Assembly (NCBI RefSeq): GCF_040782645.1
Contig: NZ_CP160403.1
Location: 3,286,001-3,350,000, forward strand
DNA length: 64,000 nucleotides
From: Streptomyces sp. HUAS ZL42
GTDB taxonomy: Bacteria; Actinomycetota; Actinomycetes; Streptomycetales; Streptomycetaceae
Reading direction: 5' to 3'
Shown: positions 19,109 to 28,378 of the stretch, in pieces
Numbering within the stretch: the stretch's first letter is position 1
Layout of the letters: every line of letters starts with the position of its first letter
Notes under the pieces: generated by a model
Told to the model about the DNA's origin: nothing
What the model saw: the letters and a program-made list of their open reading frames with translations, nothing else
Database searches by the model: none
Program-made: the position numbers and the translations under genes

Positions 19109-20335
19109 TCATTTGACCGCGCTGCCCGCCTTCCACTCCTTCCAGCCCATGTTCCACCCTCCGAGCCCGTTGTCCGCAGCGACCTTTTTGTCATTGCTGT
19201 GGACGACTTCGACCACGTCCCCGACGAGGCTGCGGTCGAAGAACCAGCCCGCCGGCGTGTCCGAACCGCCGCCCTTCACGTCCCGCAACCCCACACAGCC
19301 GTGGCTGACATTGGCGTTGCCGAAGGCGTCCGACGCCCAGTAGTTGCCGTGCAGGAAGGTGCCGGAGTCGGTCAGGCGCATGGCGTGCGGGACGTCCGGG
19401 ATGTCGTACTCGCCGCCGAAGCCGACCGTGCGGCTGTTCATACGGGTCACCTCGAGCATCTCGGTGACGACCATCTTCCCGTTGTACGTCGTGGTCCTGG
19501 GCGCGCCTGCGGTGATGGGCACGGTGGCGAGGAGTTCGCCGGCACGCCGCACCTCCATGGTGTGCTTGGCGGCGTCCACCACGGAGACCTGTTCGCGGCC
19601 GACGGTGAAGGAGAACGTCTTGTACTGCAGGCCGTAGACACCGGGTGCGCCCTCGACGTCCCGGAAGCGCAGGTCGACGGTGACCTGGGTGCCGGGCTTC
19701 CAGTAGTGCTCGGGGCGGAAGTCGAGGCGGCCCTTGTCGAACCAGTGCGGGCGGACCTCGACGGGCGGTTTCGCGGTGACGCGGACGGCTCGTTCGACGG
19801 CGGCGCGGTTCTCGATCTCCCTGTTGAACTGCAGGGAGACGATCATTCCGGTGCCGACGACGGAGCGGTTCTCGGGGGTGACGTATCCGATGAAGCGCTC
19901 TTCGGGGACGTACGTCGTGAAGGTGGTGTGCCGGGCCGAGCGGCGCCCCCGGCCGTCCAGGGCGACCGCGTCGACCGTGTACTTGGCGGCCAGGGCCAGC
20001 TTCTCGTGCTCGGGTTCCCAGCGCAGGCCGTCCTCGGAGATGTGCCCGGGCACCGGGGTCTCCTGTGCGTCCTGCCACTTGACGACCTTCACCGACTCCA
20101 GGCGCCCGCTGGGCACCCGGATCCGCAGCGTCTCCTCGGGCCGTACGCCCTTGCTGCCGTCGTCCGGGGAGATGCGGATGACGTCCTCGGGCGCCGAGGG
20201 TTTCCCCAGCACCTCGCCGATGCCGCCGATGCCGTCCGAAGTACAGCCGGCGGCTCCGGCCAGCAGTCCTGCCCATGTCAGTACGGCGGCCAGCGCGGCC
20301 CCCGCGCGCCGTGCGCGCCCTTGTGCATGCCTCAC
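19109..20335 (-). CDS. L,D-transpeptidase lipoprotein, second copy
   Basis: A 408-residue paralogue of the neighbouring L,D-transpeptidase, with the same layout: a lipoprotein signal ending AGAAGC, two Ig-like domains (VIRISPDDGSKGVRPEE, FIGYVTPENRSVVGTG), a YkuD domain with SHGCVGLRD (Cys347), GTFLHGNYW, and a C-terminal cap NGLGGWNMGWKEW. GTG at 20335 is chosen because it opens a proper signal peptide (RHAQGRARRAGAAL); the ribosome site is weak. Both copies are leftward and separated by about 170 bases. The two catalytic domains are alike, but the N-terminal linker differs, so division of labour by stage or localisation is possible. It is divergent from glgX. Confidence 0.9.
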   Translation of the reverse strand: MRHAQGRARRAGAALAAVLTWAGLLAGAAGCTSDGIGGIGEVLGKPSAPEDVIRISPDDGSKGVRPEETLRIRVPSGRLESVKVVKWQDAQETPVPGHISEDGLRWEPEHEKLALAAKYTVDAVALDGRGRRSARHTTFTTYVPEERFIGYVTPENRSVVGTGMIVSLQFNREIENRAAVERAVRVTAKPPVEVRPHWFDKGRLDFRPEHYWKPGTQVTVDLRFRDVEGAPGVYGLQYKTFSFTVGREQVSVVDAAKHTMEVRRAGELLATVPITAGAPRTTTYNGKMVVTEMLEVTRMNSRTVGFGGEYDIPDVPHAMRLTDSGTFLHGNYWASDAFGNANVSHGCVGLRDVKGGGSDTPAGWFFDRSLVGDVVEVVHSNDKKVAADNGLGGWNMGWKEWKAGSAVK

Positions 20336-20486
20336 GAGGGGGACAACGACCGGGCCCGCCCTGGGGAAACGTGAGTGCGAGCCACGGTCTGGGCAGAACA
20401 GTGGGGAGGACGACGCGAGGGGGTGTCGTGGCCGGGACGCTTCACGCCCTTTCCACGTCGTTCCGCGAGCCGTGGGAGGCTGACAG

Positions 20487-22727
20487 GTGTCCAGCGCAGC
20501 CGAGCAGGAGGCGGTGACCGAGGAGGCGCGCGCCGCCGCCGTCGTGAACGGCGCGCAGCGCAAGGCGCCCGGCGCGCCCGTGTGGCCGGGTGCACCGATG
20601 CCGCTGGGCGCCCGGTTCCGGGTCGGCCCGGACGGGGTCGCCGGCACCAACTTCGCGCTGTGGGCGGGCGGGGCCGAGTCGGTCGAGCTGTGCCTGTTCG
20701 ACGAGCAGGGCAGGGAGACCCGGGCCCGGCTGACCGAGTTGACGCACGAGATCTGGCACGGCTTCGTGCCGGGCGTCATGCCGGGGCAGCGGTACGGCTA
20801 CCGGGTGCACGGCCGCTGGGACCCCTGGACCGGCGCCCGCTGGAACCCGGCGAAACTGCTGCTCGACCCCTACGCGCGCGCGGTGGACGGCGACTTCGGC
20901 CTTCCTCCGGAGGTGTACGGACACGTCCGCGACTGGCCGCAGCAGCAGGTCGCGGACACCGTGCGCGACGACCGGGACTCCGCGCCGTACGTGCCGAAGG
21001 GCGTCGTGGTCCACGACGACGCCACCGACGACGAGTGGATGGACGACCGCCGGCCGAAGACACCGTGGGCGGACTCGGTGATCTACGAGTTGCATGTACG
21101 GGGGTTCACGAAGCTGCACCCGGGGATCCCGGAGGAACTGCGCGGGACGTACGCCGGTCTGGCCCATCCCGCGGCGATCGAGCACCTGGTGAAGCTGGGT
21201 GTGACGGCCGTCGAGCTGCTGCCGGTGCACCAGTTCGCGCACGAGGACCATCTGCTGCGCAAGGGCCTGCGCAACTACTGGGGCTACAACTCCATCGGTT
21301 ACTTCGCCCCGCACGCCGCCTACGCCTCCTCAGGGACGACCGGTCAGCAGGTGGGCGAGTTCAAGCGCATGGTGCGCGCCCTGCACGAGGCGGGGATCGA
21401 GGTCATCCTCGACGTGGTCTACAACCACACGGCGGAGGCGGGCGAACTGGGTCCCACCCTGTCGCTGAAGGGCATCGACAACCGGGGCTACTACCGGCTC
21501 CAGTCGGACGCGCGCCGGTACGCCGACTACACGGGCTGCGGCAACACACTGCACGTGGTCCAGCCGCACGTGCTGCGCCTCATCACGGACTCGCTCCGCT
21601 ACTGGGTGACCGAGATGGGCGTGGACGGCTTCCGCTTCGACCTCGCCGCCGCGCTCGCGCGTTCCATGCACGACGTCGACATGCTGTCGCCGTTCCTCGC
21701 GGTCATCGCCCAGGACCCGGTGCTGCGGCGGGTGAAGCTGATCGCGGAGCCGTGGGACGTGGGGTCGGGCGGCTACCAGGTGGGCGCGTTCCCCCCGCTG
21801 TGGACGGAGTGGAACGACCGCTACCGCAACGCCGTACGGGACTTCTGGCGGGGTGCGCTGCCGGACGTACGGGACCTGGGGTACCGGCTGTCGGGCTCGA
21901 GCGACCTGTACGCCTGGGGAGGCCGCCGCCCCTACGCCTCGGTCAACTTCGTGACGGCGCACGACGGTTTCACCCTGCGCGACCTGGTGTCGTACGAACG
22001 CAAGCACAACGAGGCGAACGGCGAGGGCAACCGGGACGGCACGAACGACAACCGGGCGTGGAACTGCGGAGCCGAGGGCGACACGGCCGATCAGCGGGTA
22101 CGGGCGCTGCGGCGGCGGCAGTTGCGCAATCTGCTGACCACGCTGCTCCTGTCGACGGGCGTGCCGATGCTGGTCGCGGGCGACGAACTGGGGCGGACGC
22201 AGCGGGGCAACAACAACGCGTACTGCCAGGACAACGAGATCAGCTGGGTCGACTGGGGGCTGCTGGAGGAGCCCGCCTGGAAGGCCCTGTTCGACCTCAC
22301 CGCACGACTGATCGACCTGCGGCACCGGCACCCGGTGCTGCGCCGCCGGGCGTTCTTCTCCGGCCGGGCGCACTCGGCGGACGGGCTGCGGGACCTGGCC
22401 TGGTTCACCGCGCGGGGCACGGAGATGACGGAACGGGACTGGTACGCACCCGCGGCGACGCTGGGGATGTACCTGTCCGGGCGGGACATCCCGGGCCGCG
22501 ACGAGCGGGGGGCGCCGATCGTGGACGAGAGCTTCCTGGCCGTGCTGCACGCCGGGGACCGCCCGGTGAGTTTCGTGCTGCCGGGGCCGCCGTGGGCGGA
22601 GCGGTACGAGGTGGTCGTCGACACGTCGAGGGAGGAGCAGGCGGAGGCACCGGGCACGACGTACCGGGCGGGGGCGGCGATCACGGTGCCGGCGCGGGCG
22701 GTGCTGCTGCTGAAGGTGGCGGGGTGA
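20487..22727 (+). CDS. glgX: Glycogen debranching enzyme GlgX
   Basis: A 746-residue GH13 debranching enzyme cleaving alpha-1,6 branches of phosphorylase-limited glycogen. An N-terminal CBM48-like domain (FRVGPDGVAGTNFALWAGGAE) precedes the (beta/alpha)8 barrel. The barrel motifs are DVVYNHTAEAG, GFRFDLAAALAR (nucleophile Asp), LIAEPWDVG (acid Glu) and VTAHDGFTLRDLV. The short C-terminal beta domain has SGRDIPGRDERG. GTG at 20487 follows GGGAGG by 7 bases. It works with GlgP at 35221-37842 to degrade alpha-glucan, and may counter GlgB at 45684-48239. Confidence 0.94.
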   Translation: MSSAAEQEAVTEEARAAAVVNGAQRKAPGAPVWPGAPMPLGARFRVGPDGVAGTNFALWAGGAESVELCLFDEQGRETRARLTELTHEIWHGFVPGVMPGQRYGYRVHGRWDPWTGARWNPAKLLLDPYARAVDGDFGLPPEVYGHVRDWPQQQVADTVRDDRDSAPYVPKGVVVHDDATDDEWMDDRRPKTPWADSVIYELHVRGFTKLHPGIPEELRGTYAGLAHPAAIEHLVKLGVTAVELLPVHQFAHEDHLLRKGLRNYWGYNSIGYFAPHAAYASSGTTGQQVGEFKRMVRALHEAGIEVILDVVYNHTAEAGELGPTLSLKGIDNRGYYRLQSDARRYADYTGCGNTLHVVQPHVLRLITDSLRYWVTEMGVDGFRFDLAAALARSMHDVDMLSPFLAVIAQDPVLRRVKLIAEPWDVGSGGYQVGAFPPLWTEWNDRYRNAVRDFWRGALPDVRDLGYRLSGSSDLYAWGGRRPYASVNFVTAHDGFTLRDLVSYERKHNEANGEGNRDGTNDNRAWNCGAEGDTADQRVRALRRRQLRNLLTTLLLSTGVPMLVAGDELGRTQRGNNNAYCQDNEISWVDWGLLEEPAWKALFDLTARLIDLRHRHPVLRRRAFFSGRAHSADGLRDLAWFTARGTEMTERDWYAPAATLGMYLSGRDIPGRDERGAPIVDESFLAVLHAGDRPVSFVLPGPPWAERYEVVVDTSREEQAEAPGTTYRAGAAITVPARAVLLLKVAG

Positions 22728-22847
22728 GCGGACCGCCCGTATCCGCGTACGACTCCTCGAACATGCAGGTCGTAGGACTGACGGAGGACGGGAGTCCGGC
22801 CGAAACTCGGTGGGCGTTGTCAGCGGCGATCCGTAGGCTCGCTGCTG

Positions 22848-24743
22848 ATGCCCACGACACCTTTGACCACCCAGGACCGGTCCGCCGTACGGACGTTGCT
22901 GCGCCTGTGGCCGTATGTACGGCCGATTCGGGCGCGGCTGTTCACCGCCGCGTTCGTGGCGGTCGTCGCCTCCTGTACGGGGCTGGTGATCCCGCTCGTC
23001 CTGAAGTGGATGGTGGACGGGCCGGTCGCCGACCGGGATCCCGCGGGCGTCTGGCTCGGGGCGCTGTACCTGCTGCTGCTCGGGCTCGCCGAGGCGGGTC
23101 TGTTCGGGGTGCGGCGGTGGCTGGTGGCACGGCCGCTGTCGCATGTCGAGGCGGAGATGCGGGCGGATCTGTACCGGCATCTGCAGCGGCTGCCGGTCGC
23201 GTTCCACGATCGGTGGGCGTCCGGGCAGTTGCTGTCCCGGGGGACGACGGATCTGATGCTGCTGCGTATGTTCCTCGCCTTTCCGCTGACGTTTCTGCTG
23301 GTCAACGGAGTGACGATTCTCGTCGGCGTGGTGATCATGCTGCTGCAGGACTTGACGCTGGGGCTGGTGATCCTGGGGCCCGCCGTGCCGGTCGTCGTCA
23401 CCTGCGTGATCTTCGAGAAGCGGTACGCCGATGTGGCGCGGCTCGCCCAGGACCAGGTGGGTGATCTGACGACGGTCGTCGAGGAGAGTGTGCTCGGGAT
23501 CCGGATCATCAAGGGGTTCGGGCGGCATCGGTCGCAGGCGCGGGCGTTCCGCGAACTGTCGCGGACACTGCGGGGGACGGAGCTGCGGAAGGCTCGGCTG
23601 CTGGCGACCATCTGGGGCGTCATCGTGACGTTGCCGGAGGTGGCCATCGGGGCGGCGTTGGTGCTGGGGGCGGTGCAGGTTGCCTCCGGCGGTCTCTCGG
23701 CGGGCACGTTGGTCGCCTTTCTGTCCACGGCGCTTGCCTTGCGGTGGCCGGTGGACTCGATCGGGTTTCTGCTGGCGATGAGTCAGGAGGCGGCGACTGC
23801 TACGGAGCGGTACTTCGAGGTGATGGATGCGGAGCCGGAGGAGCCGTCGGGTTCTGGTGAGCCGGGGTCGGTGCGGGCCGGGGGTGGGTCGCGCAGCCCG
23901 GCGCTGCGGGGTGCCGCTGCGCCCACCCTCCCCCACTCTCGACTTCGCTCGAGCGGGGGGACCCCCATCGCCCCAGCGGCACGACTGCCCGCAGCTAGAC
24001 AGGGACTGACGTTCCACGACGTCACGTTCCGGTACCCCGACGCGCCATCCGACGCCCCTCCTGTTCTCCAGCGTGTCGATCTGCGCATCCGGCCCGGGGA
24101 GTCCATGGCTCTCGTCGGGGCCACCGGGAGTGGGAAGACCACCCTCACCGCGCTGGTGCCGCGGCTGCACGAGGTGACCTCCGGGTGCATCACGCTCGAC
24201 GGGGAGGACATCTCCGCGATGCCGAGGGAGGCGCTGCGCGAACTCGTCGCCGTCGCCTTCGAGGAGCCCACCCTCTTCTCCGCGAGCGTCGGGGAGAACG
24301 TCCTCATGGGAGCCGGAGACGGTGCCGGTGACACGGAGCTGGAGCGGGCGCTCGGGGTCGCGCAGGCCGACTTCGTGCACGCGTTGCCGCAGGGGACGGG
24401 GACCCAGGTCGGCGAGCAGGGGCTCAGCCTCTCCGGCGGTCAGCGGCAGCGGCTCGCGCTGGCCCGGGCGGTCGTCGGCAGACCCCGGTTCCTCGTGCTG
24501 GACGACCCGCTGTCCGCCCTGGACGTCCACACCGAGGCCGCCGTGGAGGCCGCGCTGCGGCAGGTGCTCGCGGACACCACCGCCCTCATCGTGGCCCACC
24601 GCCCGTCGACCGTCCTGCTCGCCGACCGTGTCGCGCTGCTGTCCGGCGGCCGGATCGCCGCCGTCGGCACCCACCAGCAACTCCTGCGGACGAACGCCGA
24701 GTACGCCCACCTGATGTCCGGGGAAGAGGGGGACCCTCGATGA
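22848..24743 (+). CDS. ABC exporter half-transporter with an expanded repeat-derived linker
   Basis: A 631-residue exporter half: six membrane helices (about residues 25-310) and an ATPase domain (about 385-620). Walker A is GATGSGKTT and the signature is intact (LSGGQRQR). Walker B is FLVLDDPLS, with Asp in place of the catalytic Glu, as in the degenerate site of heterodimeric exporters. Between the halves, residues 339-382 derive from a copy of a dispersed hairpin repeat also found at 37.99-38.59 kb. The start sits just after TAGGCT, a TANNNT-like -10, with no Shine-Dalgarno, so the message may be leaderless. It overlaps the next gene by four bases (ATGA) and should dimerise with it. Confidence 0.9.
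   Translation: MPTTPLTTQDRSAVRTLLRLWPYVRPIRARLFTAAFVAVVASCTGLVIPLVLKWMVDGPVADRDPAGVWLGALYLLLLGLAEAGLFGVRRWLVARPLSHVEAEMRADLYRHLQRLPVAFHDRWASGQLLSRGTTDLMLLRMFLAFPLTFLLVNGVTILVGVVIMLLQDLTLGLVILGPAVPVVVTCVIFEKRYADVARLAQDQVGDLTTVVEESVLGIRIIKGFGRHRSQARAFRELSRTLRGTELRKARLLATIWGVIVTLPEVAIGAALVLGAVQVASGGLSAGTLVAFLSTALALRWPVDSIGFLLAMSQEAATATERYFEVMDAEPEEPSGSGEPGSVRAGGGSRSPALRGAAAPTLPHSRLRSSGGTPIAPAARLPAARQGLTFHDVTFRYPDAPSDAPPVLQRVDLRIRPGESMALVGATGSGKTTLTALVPRLHEVTSGCITLDGEDISAMPREALRELVAVAFEEPTLFSASVGENVLMGAGDGAGDTELERALGVAQADFVHALPQGTGTQVGEQGLSLSGGQRQRLALARAVVGRPRFLVLDDPLSALDVHTEAAVEAALRQVLADTTALIVAHRPSTVLLADRVALLSGGRIAAVGTHQQLLRTNAEYAHLMSGEEGDPR
23863..23992 (+). repeat. Dispersed hairpin repeat copy inside an exporter gene
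   Basis: About 130 bases that, in reverse complement, align with each unit of the tandem repeat near 38.04-38.17 kb. Shared landmarks in order are GCGGGCAGTCGTGCCGC, GGGGCGATG, GGGTCC followed by CCCCGCTCGAGCGAAG, GGCACC, and CAGCGCCGGG. The hairpin core on the plus strand is CTCGACTTCGCTCGAG near 23939-23953. It lies wholly within the coding sequence at 22848-24743 and keeps the frame open. Confidence 0.8.
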
Positions 24744-26602
24744 CCGCGCCCACCACCTCCGTTCCCGCCGCCGACGACAACGAGCAGGAACTCCCGCGCG
24801 CGAAGGGCGCCCACGACCCCTTCGACCGCGATGTCCTGCCCACTCCCCCGGGCGCCACGGCCGCGCTCCTGCGCTCGCTCCTGGCCCCCATGAAGGCGCG
24901 CGTCGCCTTCACCACGCTCCTGCTGCTGTTCCAGCAGGCGGCCGTCCAGGCGGGCCCGCTGCTGGTGGCGTACGCCATCGACGACGCCGTACCGGCCTTC
25001 CGCCGGCACGACAACGGCCCGCTGATCGCGGTGGGCGTCGGCTATCTGCTGTGCGCGGTCGTCTCCGGTGCCCTGCAGTACGCCTTCATCGGGGCCTCCG
25101 CCCGCGTCAACCAGGACGTGCTGCTCGACCTGCGCGGCCGTATCTTCCGCCATGCGCAGGCCCTGAGCATCGACTTCCACGAGCGGTACACCTCGGGGCG
25201 GCTCATCTCCCGGTCCACCACGGACGTCGAGTCGCTGCGGGAACTGCTCAGCGAAGGCCTGCAGGAACTGGTCATGGTCATCCTGTCCTTCGCCTACATC
25301 TCGGCGATGCTGCTCTGGCTGGACCTGGGGCTGGGGGCCGTCGCGGTCGTGTCGTTCGTGCCGCTGTATCTGCTGGTGCGGGTGTATCAGCGGAGGGCCA
25401 AGCGCGTGTACCGGCTGCGGTCGACGGCCATCGCCGCGGTGATCGTGAAGTTCGTCGAGACGATGAACGGCATCCGTCCGGTGCGCGCGTTCCGTCGCGA
25501 GGCCGCCAACGACGCCGATTTCGCCGTACTCAACAAGCGTCACGAGCGGACCAACGGCGACGCGCTGCTCGAGATGGCCCGCTATGTCGTCGGCTCACGG
25601 CTGGTCGCCAACGCGTCCGTCGCGGTGATCGTGCTCTGGGGCGCCCACCGGGTGGCGGGCGGCTCGCTGGCCCTGGGTGTGCTGGCGGCCGCGGTGCTGT
25701 ACCTGCGGCGGCTGTACGACCCGATCGACCGGCTCGGCATGTTCCTCAACTCGTACCAGTCGGCGGCCGCCTCCCTGGAGAAGATCGCGGGCCTGCTGGC
25801 GCAGACGCCGTCCGTGCCCGAGACGTCGGCACCGAGGGAGCTCCCCCCGCTCGAGAGCGAACACCCCGGCCGCGAGGTCGTGTTCGACGGTGTGCGGTTC
25901 GCCTACCGCACCGGCGGTGAGGTGCTGCCCCGCTTCGACCTCACCCTGCCGGCCGGGCAGACCGTCGCGGTCGTCGGGTCGACGGGCGCCGGGAAGTCCA
26001 CGCTGGCCAAGCTGCTCGCCCGCTTCTACGACCCCTCGGACGGCCGGGTCCTCCTCGACGGGGTAGATTTGCGCGAGCTATCCGTGCCCGAACTGCGGCG
26101 CGGGGTGGTCATGGTGACGCAGGAGGCGTTCCTGTTCTCGGGCACGGTCGCCGAGAACATCGCCATCGGGCGGCCGGACGCGAGCCGAGAGGAGATCGAA
26201 CGGGCGGCGAAGGCGATCGGCGCGCACGAGTTCATCAGCGCGCTGCCCGACGGCTACGACACGGACGTACGCAAGCGCGGCGGCCGCATCTCCGCAGGTC
26301 AGCGTCAACTGGTGGCCTTCGCACGGGCGTTGCTGGCCGACCCCGCGGTGCTGATCCTCGATGAGGCGACCAGCTCGCTGGACATCCCCGGGGAGCGGGC
26401 CGTGCAGCGGGCCATGTCGACGGTTCTGCACGGCCGTACGGCCGTCGTGATCGCCCACCGGCTGTCGACCGTGGAGATCGCCGACCGGGTTCTCGTCATG
26501 GAACACGGGCGCATCGTCGAGGACGGAAGTCCGGCCGAACTCGTGGCTGGAACCGGTCGGTTCGCAAATCTGCACCGGGCTTGGCAGGACAGTCTGGCGT
26601 AA
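24740..26602 (+). CDS. ABC exporter half-transporter, catalytic partner
   Basis: A 620-residue partner of the preceding exporter half. Six helices lie between about residues 45 and 340, then an ATPase domain. Walker A is GSTGAGKST, Walker B has the catalytic Glu (VLILDEATSSLD), and the H-loop is VVIAHRLST. The signature is ISAGQRQ rather than LSGGQ. Combined with the preceding subunit, one composite ATP site pairs this intact Walker A/B with LSGGQ, and the other pairs the Asp-substituted Walker B with ISAGQ. This is the asymmetry known for BmrCD/TM287-288-type exporters. The start is coupled to the previous stop. The substrate is unknown; a drug or lipid is typical. Confidence 0.93.
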   Translation: MTAPTTSVPAADDNEQELPRAKGAHDPFDRDVLPTPPGATAALLRSLLAPMKARVAFTTLLLLFQQAAVQAGPLLVAYAIDDAVPAFRRHDNGPLIAVGVGYLLCAVVSGALQYAFIGASARVNQDVLLDLRGRIFRHAQALSIDFHERYTSGRLISRSTTDVESLRELLSEGLQELVMVILSFAYISAMLLWLDLGLGAVAVVSFVPLYLLVRVYQRRAKRVYRLRSTAIAAVIVKFVETMNGIRPVRAFRREAANDADFAVLNKRHERTNGDALLEMARYVVGSRLVANASVAVIVLWGAHRVAGGSLALGVLAAAVLYLRRLYDPIDRLGMFLNSYQSAAASLEKIAGLLAQTPSVPETSAPRELPPLESEHPGREVVFDGVRFAYRTGGEVLPRFDLTLPAGQTVAVVGSTGAGKSTLAKLLARFYDPSDGRVLLDGVDLRELSVPELRRGVVMVTQEAFLFSGTVAENIAIGRPDASREEIERAAKAIGAHEFISALPDGYDTDVRKRGGRISAGQRQLVAFARALLADPAVLILDEATSSLDIPGERAVQRAMSTVLHGRTAVVIAHRLSTVEIADRVLVMEHGRIVEDGSPAELVAGTGRFANLHRAWQDSLA

Positions 26603-26626
26603 TCAACAGGCCAACCAGGGGGACAG

Positions 26627-28378
26627 GTGATCGACGCGTACGAGGATCCCGGCACGCCCGACTCTCGTGGCGGCTGGCGATACCTGTGGTGGCTGGTGAT
26701 GCGGCAGCCGGGGCGTTCGGCGGCCGGCGCGGTGTTGGGCAGCTTGTGGATGGTGCTGCTCGCGGCGACGCCCTTCCTGATGGCCCGCGCCGTGGACCAG
26801 GGGCTCGAGAAGGGCGACATGGGCGCACTGGCCCTGTGGACGGGGCTGCTGCTCGCGGTCGGGACGTTCAACGCCTGGCTGAGCATCGTCCGGCACCGCA
26901 CGATGACGCGGGTGCGGATGGACGCCAACTTCCGCACGGTCAAGGTCGTCGTCGGGCACGCGGTGCGGCTGGGCGCCGCACTGCCGCGCCAGGTCGGGGC
27001 CGGTGAGGTCGTGACGATCGGTGTGGGGGACGTGCAGCAGATCGCCTCGGCCCTCACGGTGATCGGCCCCGGCGTCGGCGCGATCGTCGCCTACCTCGTG
27101 GTCGCCGTGCTGCTGCTGTCGGTCTCCGCGCAGCTCACCCTGGTGGTGCTGCTCGGGGTGCCGGTACTGGCCGCGCTCGTCGGGCCGCTGATGCGCCGGT
27201 TGCAGAGCACGGAGTCGGAGTACCGGGAGCGGCAGGGCGTGCTGACCGCGCGGATCGGCGACCTCGCGGGCGGCCTGCGCGTCCTCAACGGGCTGGGCGG
27301 CAAGGGGCTGTTCGCCGACGCCTTCCGCCGTGACTCGGCGCGGCTGCGCGAACAGGGGTACCGGGTCGGCGCGGTGACCAGCTGGATGCAGGCGCTCGGG
27401 CTGGGCCTGCCGACGCTCTATCTCGCCGTGGTGACCTGGATGGCGGCCCGGATGGCGGCCCAGGGGACCATCTCCGTGGGCGAGTTGGTGTCGGTGTACG
27501 GCTATGTCGCGGTGCTGGTACGGCCGGTGGCGTACTTCCTCGGCTGGGGCTACCAGCTCGCCCGGGGCGCCGTGGCCGCCCGGCGCGTCGTCCGACTGCT
27601 GCGGCTGGAGCCGGAGCCGGACGGCGGCGTGCGCGAAGCCCCCGCGGAGCCCGCGGTGCTGCACGACCCCGAGTCGGGGGTGCGGGTGCGGCCGGGGCAG
27701 CTGACCGCGCTGGCCGGGGCGCGGCCCGCCGACGCGGCGGCCGTCGTCGACCGGCTCGGCCGGTACGCGCCGTCGGCGGCGACCTGGGGCGAGGTGCGCC
27801 TGGACGAGGTGCCGCTGCCTCAGGTCAGGGCGCGGATCCTGGTCGCCGACAACGAGGCCGACCTGTTCTCGGGGCCGCTGCGCGAGCTCGTCGCCGGGCG
27901 CGCGGAACCCGCCTCGGTCGACGAGGCGGAGATCAAGCGTGCCGTGCGGGCCGCCATGGCGGAGGACATCGTGCAGGGCCTGCCGGACGAGCTCGATTCG
28001 GCGATCGACGCACAGGGGCGCAACCTGTCCGGCGGGCAGCGGCAGCGCGTACGGCTGGTCCGGGCGCTGCTGGCCGACCCCGAGGTGCTGCTGGCCGTCG
28101 AGCCGACCTCGGCGCTCGACGCGCACACGGAGGCCGCGGTCGCGGACCGGCTGCGGGACGCGCGCAGGGGTCGTACGACCGTCGTCACCACCACCTCCCC
28201 GCTCGTACTCGACCGGGCGGACACCGTGCACTACCTCGTCGACGGGAAGGTCGCGGCCAGCGGCAGCCATCAGCGGCTGCTGGAGGAGGAGCCCGGCTAC
28301 CGGGCGCTGGTGGCGCGGGATACCGACGCGCCTGCCGCCGACGAGGTCGACACGGACGCCGAGGAGGTCGTGGGGTGA
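26627..28378 (+). CDS. ABC exporter half-transporter lacking Walker A
   Basis: A 583-residue exporter half whose ATPase domain has lost its nucleotide-binding motifs while keeping the signature. In place of a GxxGxGKST loop there is [11 protein letters not shown], with no Gly-Lys-Ser/Thr. The Walker B region reads [11 protein letters not shown], with the Asp gone. The signature LSGGQRQRV is perfect. Six membrane helices run from about residues 20 to 320. GTG at 26627 has AGGGGGAC upstream. It overlaps the partner gene by four bases (GTGA). It is separated from the preceding exporter gene by only 24 bases, so all four may be one transcript. Confidence 0.9.
   Translation: MIDAYEDPGTPDSRGGWRYLWWLVMRQPGRSAAGAVLGSLWMVLLAATPFLMARAVDQGLEKGDMGALALWTGLLLAVGTFNAWLSIVRHRTMTRVRMDANFRTVKVVVGHAVRLGAALPRQVGAGEVVTIGVGDVQQIASALTVIGPGVGAIVAYLVVAVLLLSVSAQLTLVVLLGVPVLAALVGPLMRRLQSTESEYRERQGVLTARIGDLAGGLRVLNGLGGKGLFADAFRRDSARLREQGYRVGAVTSWMQALGLGLPTLYLAVVTWMAARMAAQGTISVGELVSVYGYVAVLVRPVAYFLGWGYQLARGAVAARRVVRLLRLEPEPDGGVREAPAEPAVLHDPESGVRVRPGQLTALAGARPADAAAVVDRLGRYAPSAATWGEVRLDEVPLPQVRARILVADNEADLFSGPLRELVAGRAEPASVDEAEIKRAVRAAMAEDIVQGLPDELDSAIDAQGRNLSGGQRQRVRLVRALLADPEVLLAVEPTSALDAHTEAAVADRLRDARRGRTTVVTTTSPLVLDRADTVHYLVDGKVAASGSHQRLLEEEPGYRALVARDTDAPAADEVDTDAEEVVG

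Noticed and set aside
21330..24710. 1126-codon minus-strand frame across glgX and the exporter gene
   Set aside because: Low-complexity translation with no domain; both plus-strand genes have full motif sets.
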